From positions 7,688,001 through 7,752,000 of the forward strand of contig OW051497.1 in assembly GCA_932521035.1 (NCBI GenBank): a DNA stretch of 64,000 nucleotides, in the 5' to 3' direction. This DNA is from Oscheius dolichura. Its lineage: Eukaryota > Nematoda > Chromadorea > Rhabditida > Rhabditidae. A program made the translations under genes and the position numbers. The notes under the pieces are model-generated. The model was given only the letters and a program-made list of their open reading frames with translations, was not told the origin of the DNA and searched no databases. Below, piece by piece: positions 12,821 to 24,301 of the stretch. Within the stretch, counting starts at the first letter, position 1; each line of letters begins with the position of its first letter.

Positions 12821-13316
12821 ATGCCATTTGCAGTCATGCTTTCCCGACTGCTTCTCCTCTTCATATTCTTCTGTTTAGTCGATGTCTGGGCAGCGAAGAA
12901 GAAGGTCACTGTATCTGGAAGACTGAAGTGTATTTGCCAACGGGCAAATGTTACTGAATGCCAGAAAAGACCACTTGTCCAATTATGGGAGGATGATGAC
13001 GGTTGGCGTACGTTGAGCCCATTACAGAAAGTATGATTTCAGGTCCGAGTCACGATGACCTACTGTCTGAGGCTAGAGTTCCTTTCAACGGGGCCTTTGC
13101 AATCGCTGGGTCCGAGTTCGAATTCTTTGAGATTGAGCCCTATCTTCTGATTACCCACTACTGCCCGGATGTGAGTTGACAGTGACTGAATATACCGTAC
13201 TCTAGGGAAAAGAGAAACAAAAGCGAATCGACCTGTTACCGGTTTCTTCTGAGAAGCAATACGACCTTGGAATAATCCCTCTGGCTGAATATGAGAACCC
13301 AAAATGGGGAAATTGA
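12821..13316 (+). CDS. Transthyretin-like (TTR) secreted protein
   Basis: Three exons with introns of about 35 nt each. A strong signal peptide (MLSRLLLLFIFFCLVDVWA) precedes KVTVSGRLKC, a beta-sandwich strand and paired Cys residues. Then come VQLWEDDDG, DDLLSEARV, FEIEPYLLITHYC and a final YDLGIIPLAEYE, the standard order of the nematode TTR-like family (PF01060). These are small extracellular carriers or signals; one C. elegans member bridges apoptotic cells and phagocytes, but I cannot assign a specific role. Either Met at 12821 or the one at 12836 may be the start. The first intron (GTACGTTG..TTTCAG) is inferred because reading through gives an immediate stop. Confidence 0.88.
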
Positions 13317-13505
13317 CTTCCTTCTAAATGTTGACCTTTCAAAATGGTTATGTAAGTGGTAAACAAAGATAAAGAAGTAATTCTCCCCTGTCAGCCCCAG
13401 TGGCACATAAGTTCCACCGAGTGCCAGCTCGCACAAGTTGAATCTGACCCGGTACTGTTTGTCTATTCCGAGACACTGTGTACCTAAGGCGCCAGCCGCG
13501 GAAAT

Positions 13506-13527
13506 GGCGACTCTGAGGAGAGTCGCC
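13506..13527. repeat. Perfect 8-bp inverted repeat with 6-nt loop
   Basis: GGCGACTC and GAGTCGCC flank the loop TGAGGA. It lies between the TTR-like stop and the tetraspanin start. It could form an RNA hairpin in either transcript; no function is known to me. Confidence 0.6.
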
Positions 13528-13659
13528 GTGACCCTCAGCTGCTTTTCTCCTCCGGCACGATTGCTCATACTTCCCTTCTTTGTGCCAGCCTAACTAGGGT
13601 CCGATTGTATTCGCTGGTAGTCATTCTTTTCCCATACCCCGGGGAGCAGTACAGTTTGA

Positions 13660-14859
13660 ATGAAGGAGCGTACACCATGGTATATCTGCTGGCTCAAGGC
13701 CTTATCCGTCTTTTTCATATCTCTAAGCATGGTAAGCCCCTTTATCCAGTATTATTGCATTGCTCTTCAGCTTGCTTCCATCGGACTGATCGGCTTTGCT
13801 ATGAGATTTCTTGTTGAGCTTGGATACGTTGGTCCAGTGATAGGGACCAATTCGCCCTTTTACATCTCGGCCATTACTACCTTAGCAGGGGTTATAACCT
13901 TTGTCATGACTCCACTAGGGCTCTTTTCTATGATCACATTCCGTAAAACTATGATGCTAGCGGTAAGAACATACCCGGATCCCGAGATTAGCGGGTTCAG
14001 TACTGTGTGATCATACTCTTCATCATTTCAATGTGTCTCTACTCCGCAACCATTGCATACTGGCTCAAGAATGAGGTGTGTTCTATTTGTGCTGGATAAA
14101 TGTTAGAACAGATCCTGGCTGGTGATCTCGAACTGTGGATGTCGACGAGTTTGAGAGAAGAGTATGGTCACCCCTATGGAGAAGATGTTGACTACGCATG
14201 GGACAGACTACAGCAAGATGTGAGCGCTATTGTTGTTTAACTATGAATGTCTTCAGTTTAACTGCTGTGGAGTAAAGAAGCACAATGGAACCGAGTGGCA
14301 AGTGACGATGTGGTACAAGTCACAAACCACCCATCCCAGATATCGAGTTCCTGTTAGCTGCTGCGCTACTTGCGATGATATCCACGTCAGGTACTTGAAC
14401 TTTTTATGATTTCTTCACTTTCGTCCGTAGATATTGTACTTCCGTCAGTTTCCAACTACAATCAGCGATTGAGGACCCTGAGTCACTATCGGAAATGTTG
14501 AAAAATGAGGAAAGTAAACTCGTAGTGGAGGAAAGGAAGGTCTGCATTAAAGGTACACTCTCTTCTCTATTTATGGTTACCTTCTTCCAGCCAGTGAATT
14601 CTGCTCCAGTGCAGACCCGGTCATAGCGAATGAAGCTGTCTGTACTGGGCAGTCTTTGCCTCCAAAAGGGCTGCCCCGCTCGGTGTTCCAACATAACAAA
14701 AGCTGCTATTCAACCCTCTCTGACAAGCTGTTAGAATCAATGGAGTCGTTCTACACGGTCAACGGCCTATTCTCCCTGGTTCTTCTCTTCTGTTGTATGA
14801 GTTGGTGTGCCTTGTGCCTTCTCTCCAATGACACCTATCTCTCCATCCTTTCCAATTAA
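13660..14859 (+). CDS. Tetraspanin (copy 1)
   Basis: Seven or eight short exons encode four hydrophobic segments and a large extracellular loop with the CCG signature (FNCCGVKKHNGTEW), the PVSCCATC pair and a distal Cys. The last segment reads LFSLVLLFCCMSWCALCLL before a stop at 14857-14859. The first intron (13732-13770) is 39 nt, keeps the frame and contains no stop, so a retained-intron form would insert 13 residues into TM1. Tetraspanins organise membrane microdomains with integrins, proteases and signalling receptors. The start at 13660 gives a short cytoplasmic N-terminus (MKERTPWYICWLKAL), as expected for the family. I cannot match it to a named orthologue. Confidence 0.85.
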
Positions 14860-15263
14860 TTATCTTCTCTCAAGTGATTTCTTCAACGGTTACAATACCA
14901 ACGGGTAGTTAGTTTAATTCTCTCTGGTGCTGGCATCATAATCTTTATTAAAAATTTCGTACATAAATATTTATGTCACAATGTTCTTTTTTTATACACG
15001 TACAGCTCTTGGGGGAAGGATTTACAAAACGGTCTAGCGATGACATAATCTGACACAAACAGGAGAGCGCAATTTTCGTATTTCTGTTTCATAACCACAG
15101 TAGCAAAACACATTTTAAGCCCGCATAGACAAAGCCTTATTAGAGCTTTTTTTGTATATTTACAGTACCTAGTCAAGAAGCTAAAAATAGTCAAGAAGAC
15201 TAGAGATACAACCGTATGCAAAGAAGAAAGTAGTCGGGAAGGGAGTTATCTGTTTGTGAAAGA
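14860..15263. other. Convergent intergenic gap
   Basis: AT-rich interval between the tetraspanin stop and the RNFT stop on the opposite strand. It probably contains both 3' UTRs. No gene seen. Confidence 0.5.
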
Positions 15264-17030
15264 TCAATAGAAGCGGATATTTTTGCTAGTAGCGCCTGAC
15301 TTGTAATGGTTGTCCTTCTTATCTACGACTGCTCGACACATCGGACAGGTGTGCTCCTTGTCCAGCCAGGTGTCGATGCAACTGTGGCAGAACATATGCG
15401 AGCAGGAAAGCTAAACATATTAATAAAGTAAAATACATCAAAAAGCCTTACCTTTGTGGGTGAAGACAACCGGTCGTGACAAATTGAGCACATAGAAGTT
15501 TCGTCTATTTCCGCTTGCGTGGGTGTGACGCCATAATTCGAGGTCTAAATATGGAACCATTGTTAATTAATCGAATAAATCCTCGACCTCAAAAACGCGA
15601 CGAAAGGATTGAACCATCACTTTGCCGATGATAATTCCTTCCCTCAGTTTCAAACAGAAATACGCAAAGGCGAAGCCAATGTTGAGGCTAGAGTAGAATT
15701 GTTGCCCATCTCCAAGGAAATATGTAATCCATTGAACTGTGGGCACTTGACATCGGTAGAACTGAACATATTAAATAAAAAATGATATGAATCAATAGCT
15801 ACCTGTGAGATGTACTCGATGCATTGGAGATTCCTTCTCTTCTGATGAGACGAAATGCATGGTGTTCCCACGACGAGCATTTTCGCCACGCAGGTGATCA
15901 TTTTAATGAAGTTGTCAGTCAGCACAATGATCAGAAGAGTCGTTGTAAATGAGTGGTATTCCTCTCCCTATAAATGTCTTCTATGCTTTGCGGTTCCTCA
16001 TTAAAAATGATTGGTTCAATTTAGTGGCTAACACAAATTGGCTTTATCCGCCCGCTCTACATGCTTCTAAGTACAGGGAAATAAATGAATACGGTAATAA
16101 CTCACAGCATATCTGAATAGCAGAACCTTCCACAAATTGTAATCTTCCACCGGGGCGGCGATGTTGGACGTGCCGACGAGACCGATAACCACGCCAGCCA
16201 GAGCTGTGATCCGTTGTTGGAAACTTGGACGACCTGCAAGACAGAAAACTTGTTGCTTTTAAATATAGGAAGCTACCAACCTGAGGCGACTACAATTTGG
16301 ATGTACTGATCGCAGGCGAAGAAGCAGAGGAACCCCGTTAGGAGCCTCATGATGTCTCCATAGTTCTCGGTAAAGGCTTTCAAAGCAAACAACGCTACGA
16401 ATGGTAGCAGAGCGGCAAAGTAAGTACAAGCCTGAAAGACACTGCATGAAACCGGGCAATATCAACAAAGGACACAGCATGCAGACCATACGGCGGCCAT
16501 GCAAGGAAACGCCATTGTTTCTCACAATTTTTCCACAAAATAAAGCAGTTTTTAGCACGAAAGCCTAAGCGCGATAGTTGACACAATACACCACAACAGT
16601 AACCTCTTCAAGCAGGACTCGTTGTGGCGGTTGGTCTTGTGCCGCAATGACCGTGGGCTCAAGAGTAACGGGCTCTGTGTCTTCCCTTTCTGGCAGCCTT
16701 ATTGCTGGAATGTCTGCGGACTGATACGACAGCTCTTGCTGATCTCCCCAAAATTGATACAGTCTGGTATGATCTGTAAATTCTTACCGTTTGGGCGCTC
16801 TCACTTTGGCTGATAGTTTGGCGAAGTTGCGAGAATTCCGTTCGCCTCCTGTCCGCATCGCCTGGAAAATGACGACATAAGTAACATACTACTGCTCTGT
16901 AAATTCTGATTCCACGGTGATTAATAATTTAAGAGTAAAACGAACGATTCCTACCGTGACTGGCCCCTTCTATGTCGTCATCGGTCAACTCAGCTGGTCT
17001 GCTGGAATCGCCGCTGTTTCCTTCACTCAT
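15264..17030 (-). CDS. RNFT1: RNFT-type transmembrane RING E3 ubiquitin ligase
   Basis: The last two exons encode a C3HC4 RING finger: CSICHDRL, then SCSHMFCHSCIDTW and TCPMCRAVV, followed by the tail motif YKSGATSKNIRFY, which closely matches the KDGATSSHLQIY end of vertebrate RNFT1/2. Upstream exons give several membrane segments (LLPFVALFALKAF, LLTGFLCFFACD, ITALAGVVIGLVG) and a region rich in acidic and Ser residues (MSEGNSGDSSRPAELTDDD). RNFT proteins are ER-membrane ligases linked to protein quality control. I start the minimal model at the Met at 17030, which follows a TTTTGTAG acceptor; the frame is also open into exons further upstream (next entry). Confidence 0.83.
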
Positions 17031-17084
17031 ATCTACAAAATGTCCTCAATATGATCGTCTAATTTGCTTTGTCTCACCAATATG

Positions 17085-17968
17085 AATCTGTCCTGTACGA
17101 CGATTCGCGTAAGCATGCATCAATACTTCGCTGGCGGCCGCTTGGACTCGCTGAAAACATATTGTGAACAAAAATGTCGTAATCAGAAAAATATGGGATC
17201 ATGTAAAATCGGTTTAAAACTCACACTCATAAGCTGACTGACAATGGATTCAGCGAACACGTACTCAGCTGTGTTTTCAACGTGGACGGCTCGTTCTCGG
17301 GTGTCCTGACTGTTTAAGACAGCGCTGATAGAGGTTTCTACCCAAGAGCAACACCACGTCAAGGGGCTGGCTATGATAAAGGATGAGAATTTAACAGCGA
17401 GCACTTTGAAAAGCCATATGGGGAGGACGAATGCCACTAGAAGTACGTTAGAGCCGCCGAAATAGAGATCCGGTAGGTCGGTATGAGGCATCTCGCGACA
17501 AGAATAGTTATCAGCTGGCCTCGGGGGGAGACCGGGGGCTGACTATCAGCTGAACTAGGCGAACCGTTGTTCTCCTAGGCAATTTGGTAATAAGGCCACG
17601 GTCTAGGGGCGAAGAGGGCCGAGTCGCATTATATTGCATTAAATCAGTCAGACAAATAGACAGCCTAACCCCGTGAAAAGGTAAAAAGAAGAAGAGCAAA
17701 GTCTCACCTCTTGCAATGACCGCGGTATTAATAGTTCTCTACTCTCTGGCATCTCTTGTCCGAAGAAATGTGAATCCTGTGGCTCCATTACCTTAAAAGT
17801 TGGTTTTTTGAACTGGTAAATAACGTAAAGATTGTAAGAGATAAGAAGAATAAAAACAAACACGTAATCCGGGTAGAAATGATAATTTTGCAGCCGAATG
17901 GAAGTGTTGTTCAATAAGAAGCGAGAAAACAACAATGGAAGATGCAGCATTGTAGCTACATTTCGCAA
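17085..17968 (-). CDS. Membrane-segment exons upstream of RNFT, fusion or separate gene
   Basis: Three exon-like blocks in compatible phase: one ending in RELLIPRSLQE at about 17707, one starting MPHTDLPDLYFGG at 17491 and ending QLMS at a GTGAGT donor, and one reading RVQAAASEVLMHAYANRRTG. They encode two hydrophobic stretches (YVFVFILLISYNLYVIYQF and SNVLLVAFVLPIWLFKVLA). Splicing on into the RNFT exons preserves the frame, so this may be an N-terminal extension of the ligase. Vertebrate RNFT lacks such an extension, and an acceptor just before the RNFT Met would also allow two genes. I do not recognise the domain. Confidence 0.4.
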
Positions 17969-18412
17969 CGCGGGAGAGCAAGCGCCAAAGCAGCTGAGAA
18001 AGAGTCAAAGTTTTGCTTCTAGAATAGTATTACGAAATATTAGAGAAGGAATGGAATAGAAAACGACTGAGCAACATAATATTGTTTGTTTTCCTTTAAA
18101 GAAACGGGATGGAAGTTGTTAGATAGGCGACTGGGGTGTTACCTCGTGTGCATAAAAATGCTACGTACGCGTTGATAACCGAGGCGGGTGAAGCAGTCTG
18201 GAGGGAAATACAAAGTAGTGAGAAATTCACTTCAAATATATTCATTTTAGTAGATCCAATCACAATTCATAGAATGCAACACAGGGAAAGACACAGACTA
18301 GGAATAAATGCCGGGCAATGGGTGAATAAAGCTGTAATTCTCAATAAAAATACAATATTTAGGAAAATTATGTACAATCTTTGGAATAAATAGAATTTTT
18401 TCTGTATTTAAT

Positions 18413-19669
18413 TTAATAATATCGGCGATGTTTTGGTAATCCTTCGGGAACCTCATGTCGAGCGAGATTTTCACGGGTAAGAGCGGTAGCGCGAGGTACT
18501 CTTTCAACATAGAGCTATAAATAAAGAAAGTACTAAATTTATAAAAGGGAAACTCACTAGTTTAACTTTAGAAGGTTGTGTAAAGACGAGATATAGACTG
18601 ACACAAATGGCCATGACTTGGATCAGGACAACAGCAAGGAAAACTACGAGAGTTATAGAAAATCCAATTTGGAGTGCCACCATAATTCTAAAATATAGAA
18701 ATAAACATGTGCTACTGTACAAAATTACCTGTAATGGCAGCCATCACACCTAATGTCACAGGAACGAGGCGGATCTTGACGAAACATTCGAAAATCAGAA
18801 CAACCGGCATTTCCTAAAAAAGAAACTGTCCAGGACTGTGTTTTCCTTACCACAGCATCTGAAAGTTTGTTGTAGTCGGTCCAAAGATTCTTGAACAACT
18901 CCTGCCCCTTGATAATAATGCTGAACCATATAGTTCAACGCATCGGAGACCTCTACATCGATCTGAATACAAATAGCTCTTAAAATCGATGAGGTGAAAG
19001 CCTACCCCATCTCTTTTGTACAATAGAAAAATTCCCGAGGCCAGTGTGAAGATCAGCAGGAGAAATACAGCAATTGAATAGACAATGAGACACACTCGAG
19101 ATCCGACACCCGTAACCCCGCAGCAACCTGAATTTAAGACTATTTTAAGAGAGGGAATAGATAGCTCACCGAAGAAGGCGACTACAATCATACAACAGCC
19201 AAGAACTATCATAATATAGCTAAATACAAATAGAGTGGGTGCTTCCCAAAAAGCTTCGGCTACTGCTTGTCGATATCTGAATATAATAGTCAAAAAGTCA
19301 AAAAGTAACAGAAACCTTTCGCTTAGAAATTCTCTGAATCTACTGTCTGTCCTTAACCATACTCCCATAGCTAGTAATAATGTTCCAACTAACTAAAAAT
19401 AAAGAATTCATGAAAATTATGGGAGCAACTTACACAAAATACGACATTTGCCCCATATATTGCATATTTCAACCAGGGAAAACAGCCTCTCTCTTCTTTT
19501 TCAACTGTAGCACTGAAAAATGGAATATTTTATAAAATAAAGAGGGAACTGACCTGGAGGAAGTGTAGGTATACCGGTCATCATGCCTCAACTTCTTCCC
19601 CATGGGAACATAAACTCTGGGAGAATAATGGTCTTCATCATAGCTGTACTGCCTCACTTTGTAGGACAT
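18413..19669 (-). CDS. Tetraspanin (copy 2)
   Basis: About eight exons starting MSYKVRQYSYDEDHYSPRVY, a Tyr-rich cytoplasmic N-terminus longer than usual. Hydrophobic segments include LVGTLLLAMGVWL (TM1), LFVFSYIMIVLGCCMIVVAFFG (TM2), LIVYSIAVFLLLIFTLASGIF (TM3) and MVALQIGFSITLVVFLAVVL (TM4). The large loop is short, with RCCGNAGCSDF as the CCG motif and paired Cys in SCDIRCDGC. The cytoplasmic tail is Arg-rich and ends KHRRYY with a stop at 18413-18415. It runs opposite to copy 1 with the RNFT gene between. The two proteins are too different to look like a recent duplication. Confidence 0.87.
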
Positions 19670-20060
19670 CTGAAACCTTTCTGACTATGAATGGGGCCTT
19701 GACCGGAATGCGGAGGCGTAAGAAAAGGCATGAGTCATCAATTTGCATAAGAGCTTAGGGGGGAAATGAAGGAAAACAACGAAATAAGGGCAAGGATACA
19801 AGTTGACAAGGAATATGGATCTGTCCTCCTTGCGTATGCTATAGCATGCTGTACAAATAGGTTAGTTGCGCGATGAGTAAACACACCTTGCGCTTGCATC
19901 GATCACTGGCATTGCTCCAAAAGCATAAGCGGGCGTGGACCGGCCTGTCTCTGTAAGCGACGGACAGCAAGGACAGTCCGGTCAAGACGCCTCCTCGCCG
20001 CCGTGATTACAATATGACAGCTAGTGAGAAGAGAGAAGGAAATTTTTTATTTTTCGGAAG
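19670..20060. other. Intergenic, no gene seen
   Basis: Interval between the DM13 gene stop and the start of tetraspanin copy 2 on the same strand; presumably the tetraspanin promoter. Nothing else supported. Confidence 0.45.
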
Positions 20061-20980
20061 TCAACATTGTTTGTGCTTTCGTTTGGGAGGTGGACCGTCA
20101 CGAAGGGAGGGCAGATAAGCGGGGACGGGGTGCAGCAGGCGATCCATATTAACTTTCACATGGCCGAAATCGTGCTCATATTGATAACAAAAGACGCTGA
20201 TCCATTCGATATCATAGACGGTCTGGGAACCAGACAGACGCACCGTCATCTCGTAGTCCTGATAGTCTTCATGCATGGCACAATGGCTGGAAATGGTGGC
20301 TATCAGTGAGGGTAAGGGTGAACGACTTACTGATGCTCTGAGTCTCTTCCAAGGATTAGAGCCTTTTTACCCGTAGTTTGAAGGATCTCCCCTCCGCGTC
20401 CAGCAAATATCCAGCCATCTGAACAGAATACAACTAAGTGAACAGTTCGTTCGAATGTTGATCTTGATTTATTCCCGCTTTCCGCGTAATTAATATTTAT
20501 ATGACGACTGAAGTATTCATTAAAACATGGAGGATGGTGAGAACCACCGCAACTATTCCTTCAAATAATTCAGTCCACTTTAACCCTGGTACCTATATAA
20601 TAATACATAAACTTCTACTGCTTTTTACCCTATTTGGTTTTATTTTGATCGTCACGGTAAGTTGCATGCGTCAGAGCAATTTGAGAACTCGAACAATGTA
20701 AACTCGTTCAAAATAATTGTTCCTCTCGAAATTGACAAGTTTGCCTATTTTGGCAACGGGTATAAAAGGTTGATCAGCAAATTCTATTTAACAAACCTGG
20801 AGGCTTTGTTCCCTGGAAGTTGAAATTGGGAAGTCTCAAGGTCTTGGCATCCAGCACCTCAATAGGATCTACCTTGGCCCCGTACTCCCCGTCAATTGCG
20901 TAGGGGCCGTTTTCTCCATTTCGAACACAACAGAACGACCCAGGAGCCTGCTTATTTAAAGGAACAGCGCTGATTGAGCT
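20061..20980 (-). CDS. DM13-domain protein 1 (5' exon not found)
   Basis: Three exons chain in phase: about 20802-20980, a block encoding DGWIFAGRGGEILQTTG, and 20061-20312. Together they give one DM13 domain: an opening GEYGAKVDPIEVLDAKTLRL, an aromatic FNFQGTKPPDGWIFAGRG equivalent to NFNYDG..AYFW, and the closing VYDIEWISVFCYQYEHDFGHV, a near-consensus ending. DM13 domains occur in secreted or surface proteins such as Skeletor relatives and are proposed to bind redox cofactors. No start codon or signal peptide is visible in the first exon, whose acceptor CCTGTTTCAG lies at 20981. An upstream exon is therefore expected near the divergent trehalase promoter, but I could not find it. The tail is basic (PPPKRKHKQC). 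Confidence 0.75.
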
Positions 20981-21040
20981 CTGAAACAGGTTTTTTTCAC
21001 AGTTCACAGTTGTTCAACTGTAAACATAGTGTGGACACAG

Positions 21041-21062
21041 ACACACACACACACACACACAA
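21041..21062. repeat. (AC)n microsatellite
   Basis: About eleven AC units between the divergent DM13 and trehalase genes. Likely length-polymorphic. Confidence 0.95.
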
Positions 21063-21150
21063 CTACCCCGTGAATGAGAGGGGAAACCGTCCTGGGGTTA
21101 TCATAGGCTTATCGCTTATGTAGATTCCCTGCTTTCGCGGGTACCCTATC

Positions 21151-23637
21151 ATGTTTCTTCTATTGCTAGCCGTCTTTTCTAGCACTTCTTATTGTATTCT
21201 TGACAAGGTTCTTTACCCAGTAAGTTCTCATTTCTCCTCTTGACCTTAGTTTCCTTTCCAGCCAATTGTAAAAGAAGTGACCGGGCCTGTGGGGGTCGAT
21301 TGTAGCACCCCCCTTTGTGATGGCCCTTTAGCTCAAATTTACTGTAATGGTTCGATATTATCTACTGCTTATTTATTAGGACTTAATGGAGTTTGTCCAG
21401 GAAGGAAGCTGTCCGTCCATCCGGAGGTGATACTGACCAATTTTAACAAGTAAGCGTTCAATTTCCGTTTAATCAAAACATCTCAGACTAACATACCCAA
21501 TTAGTAGAGAAAGCTTTATGACTTTCTGTACTAAACATTTTGACAATGATGATGAAAACTTCTTATACAATGTCATTCCTCCGGATTGGCGCCTCACACC
21601 CGTGCTCTTAAAATCTATCTCCGATTCAAAGCACAGGCAAGGTTTTTTAAAGTTTTCACTGACTCACAGTGTTTAGGCAGCTGGCTGCCTACATACACGG
21701 GATGTGGCCAAAATTGACTCGGAAGTATGACGCTGACGTGTTGACGAATCCTCATAAATATCCAGTCATACCGGTCAAACATCCATTTGTTGTTCCTGGC
21801 GGGTTTTTCGAGGTTTATTACTACTGGGATACCTATTGGATCAACAAGGGTAAGAGTTAAAATAACATCGTCAAATGTTATAGGATTGTTTCTTTCCGAT
21901 ATGTCGGTTACTGTCAAGGGAATGATACAAAACTTCGCCGAATTGGTAGACACTCTGGGCTATATACCTAACGGGGGCTATATCTAGTAAGACTTACCGT
22001 ACCCAGTATAAAAATGAATTCAGTCTTCAAAAGAGAAGTCAACCGCCTCTCTTTGTCCAAATGATAGATGACTACTTCACCTATACTAAAGATATGAAGT
22101 CTATTGAAGAATGGATGCCTTCTATGGACAGAGAGATGCAATTCTGGATAAATAGGAGGTCAATCCAAAACGGTGACATAAAGGGGATGTTTGTCTATGA
22201 GGTACAGTTCGACCCTTCTGGAAAAATCTTCAAAATAGACGGATACGGACTGCCCTCGCCCGGAGAACTTCCTTTCTGACTACAAGTTGGGAATGCAGTC
22301 GAAAAATGCTAAAGCCACCTGGAGAGCCATTGCCTCGGCGTGTGAGAGTGGTTGGGATTTTAGCTCAAGGTGGATGGAACATTCAGGAGAAGAAGCGTGT
22401 TAGTCCTATTATATTTCAAATAAGTCCATGTGTACAGATCAGAAATACACCCTTCAAACGAATCGAATTGTTCCTGTTGATCTCAACGTGTTCATGGTTA
22501 AAAACTTTCGTATAATGGCTAGGTTCAAGTCATTGTTAAAGGATGAGAAGTAAGCTTAGCCCATTGCTAAGTTAGCACTAATTTGCAGAATATCAAACTT
22601 CTACCAAAAGATGGCAGACAAGTTGGAAGCCACCATCCACCAATTTATGTGGAACCACACAGCTGGAATATGGTTTGACTTACAGAGGGATACTTTAATC
22701 CACAGGTAACCGCTTTGTTGTGATATTGAAAGTAATTTTAGGTCAGAGTTCTATCCCTCCAATGTGTATCCGCTACTTTTGGGAAACAATAGCAATTATG
22801 TGATTGCCAAAGTTAAGGATTACCTGAGGAGCATAAAAATTTACGACTTTCCTGGTAACTTTTTCCTACTTTCTGTTAAAATTCAGGGTTAAGCTGGTAT
22901 ACCATCTACCCTTCCAGTAAAGACTAAGGAACAATGGGATTTTCCCAATGTCTGGGCTCCAAACCAACATCTTTTCATTTTAAGCTTATGGAATACCGGA
23001 GATAAGGAACTCGTGGAGGTATCTACTTCACTGTTTTTCCAACAAATATCCCACCCTTTAGGAAGCAAATAAACAAGCTCGAAAGTTCGTCGATGTGGCC
23101 TATAGAGGATTGTTTGAACACCCTTCTGGACAGGTAGCCCCATTTCACTTTTATAATTTCCATATTTCCTAGAAAGGAGGGCTTTGGGAGAAGTATAATG
23201 CGACCAGGTCTGACGGAGCAGCGGGAGGCGGTGGGGAATATCCTGTACAGATGGGCTTTGGCTGGACCAATGGAGCTTTACTGGACTTGATGTTTCGACT
23301 AGCCACCCCGAAACGAATCTCGGGTTAGCTATTTCCAGTGACCCGGAAGCTTAGCCTATTTTTTCCTACAGGCCGTTCTCTTGAAACGACAGGTTTACCT
23401 AACAAACCATTTGCCGGTGGAAGTCCACATATTTACATCCTTGGCGGCCTTCTCACTTTCCTCACTAGCTTAGCAATAGCGTAAGATCTATTTACAAAAG
23501 TTTCTTAATCCGTCCGTCTGGGAGTTTTTAGATACTCTCTCTGTGGTATCTCAAACAATTCGTCGAGTCAATACAGTCACCTGTCAGAAGACGACGATGA
23601 AGAAGATCAATCCCCCCTGTTATATGGCACAGAATAG
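21151..23637 (+). CDS. tre: Trehalase (GH37) with C-terminal membrane anchor
   Basis: About twelve exons with introns near 38 nt. A signal peptide ([10 protein letters not shown]) begins the protein. Both trehalase signatures are present: [16 protein letters not shown] and [14 protein letters not shown], plus the glycine loop [27 protein letters not shown] and PNGGYIYL..RSQPPLF are also conserved. The enzyme hydrolyses trehalose, the main nematode storage and stress sugar, to two glucoses. After the catalytic domain comes a hydrophobic segment ([20 protein letters not shown]) and a 30-residue acidic tail with YSHL and DQSPLL sorting-like motifs, so it should be a type I membrane enzyme rather than GPI-anchored. 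Start at 21151 gives the signal peptide directly; the stop is TAG at 23635-23637. Confidence 0.93.
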
Positions 23638-23723
23638 GCGCGATTTGGCCTTTTATTTATGTACATTTCTCTCCTCTCTTTCATCCTTCTCTCTCTTGAC
23701 CTAACAAACACAGACGGGGCATT

Positions 23724-24301
23724 TTACGTGTGAATGTGTACAGGAAATTTTGAATTCATCCTAAGGTTAAATAAATCCTTCTCACTCACCTGTCGTTCCA
23801 TATCAACAATTCCAAACTTTTGCCATTGGCTCACGTCGCCGCCGGGAATTGCTACGACCAGTCTGCGGTTTGTCGCACCATCTCGAAGTTCTTTTTCACT
23901 TCAAACAGAGATTCATAATGACTGTTCCCTCCTGTCTACTTACTTAACTTGAAGCCAATTTCGTCTGTCCAATTCTTTGTACTCGTAGAGTCCAGCAGCT
24001 GCAGTTGACTCTTCTCCCTCACTAAAGAATCGGAATTCCAGCTGTTCCCTATCTAGAAGTTTACTCTTGACTGACTTTCAGTTTGAATCTGTTTACTTAT
24101 CATGCGTTTCACGTTGAAGTCCACTATTTGGATGTGACTCCGATTAACCAAATAAACGTCTCCGTCCATTGCATAAGAAGCATTACGTAGAGTGCCCAAA
24201 TGAACGCCGAAGTATTCTGTCGCCTGGGCGACTGCATCCTTTTTTATGTCCTCAAGCTAATGGAGAAAGTTACCTGCTAGAAAAATAAGCAAAAACCACA
24301 T
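23724..24301 (-). CDS. Diverged DM13-domain protein 2
   Basis: Exon blocks read EYFGVHLGTLRNASYAMDGD..VYLVNRSHIQIVDFNV, then LEFRFFSEGEEST..AAGLYEYKEL, then TNRRLVVAIPGGDVSQWQKF. The order matches a DM13 domain (glycine-rich start, internal strand, LVVxIPGG strand). The closing block QWQKFGIVDMERQ lacks the tyrosine and cysteine of the usual DIxWxSVxC end seen in copy 1. A signal-peptide-like start (MWFLLIFLA) lies at 24301, but the junction to the next block is not clean, so the 5' end is provisional. The frame runs past a possible GTGAGT donor to a stop at 23724-23726. Tail-to-tail with trehalase. Confidence 0.55.

Noticed and set aside
20501-20701. 66-codon frame with a hydrophobic segment, plus strand
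   Set aside because: Lies in a 380-nt intron of the DM13-1 gene on the other strand with no supporting sites.
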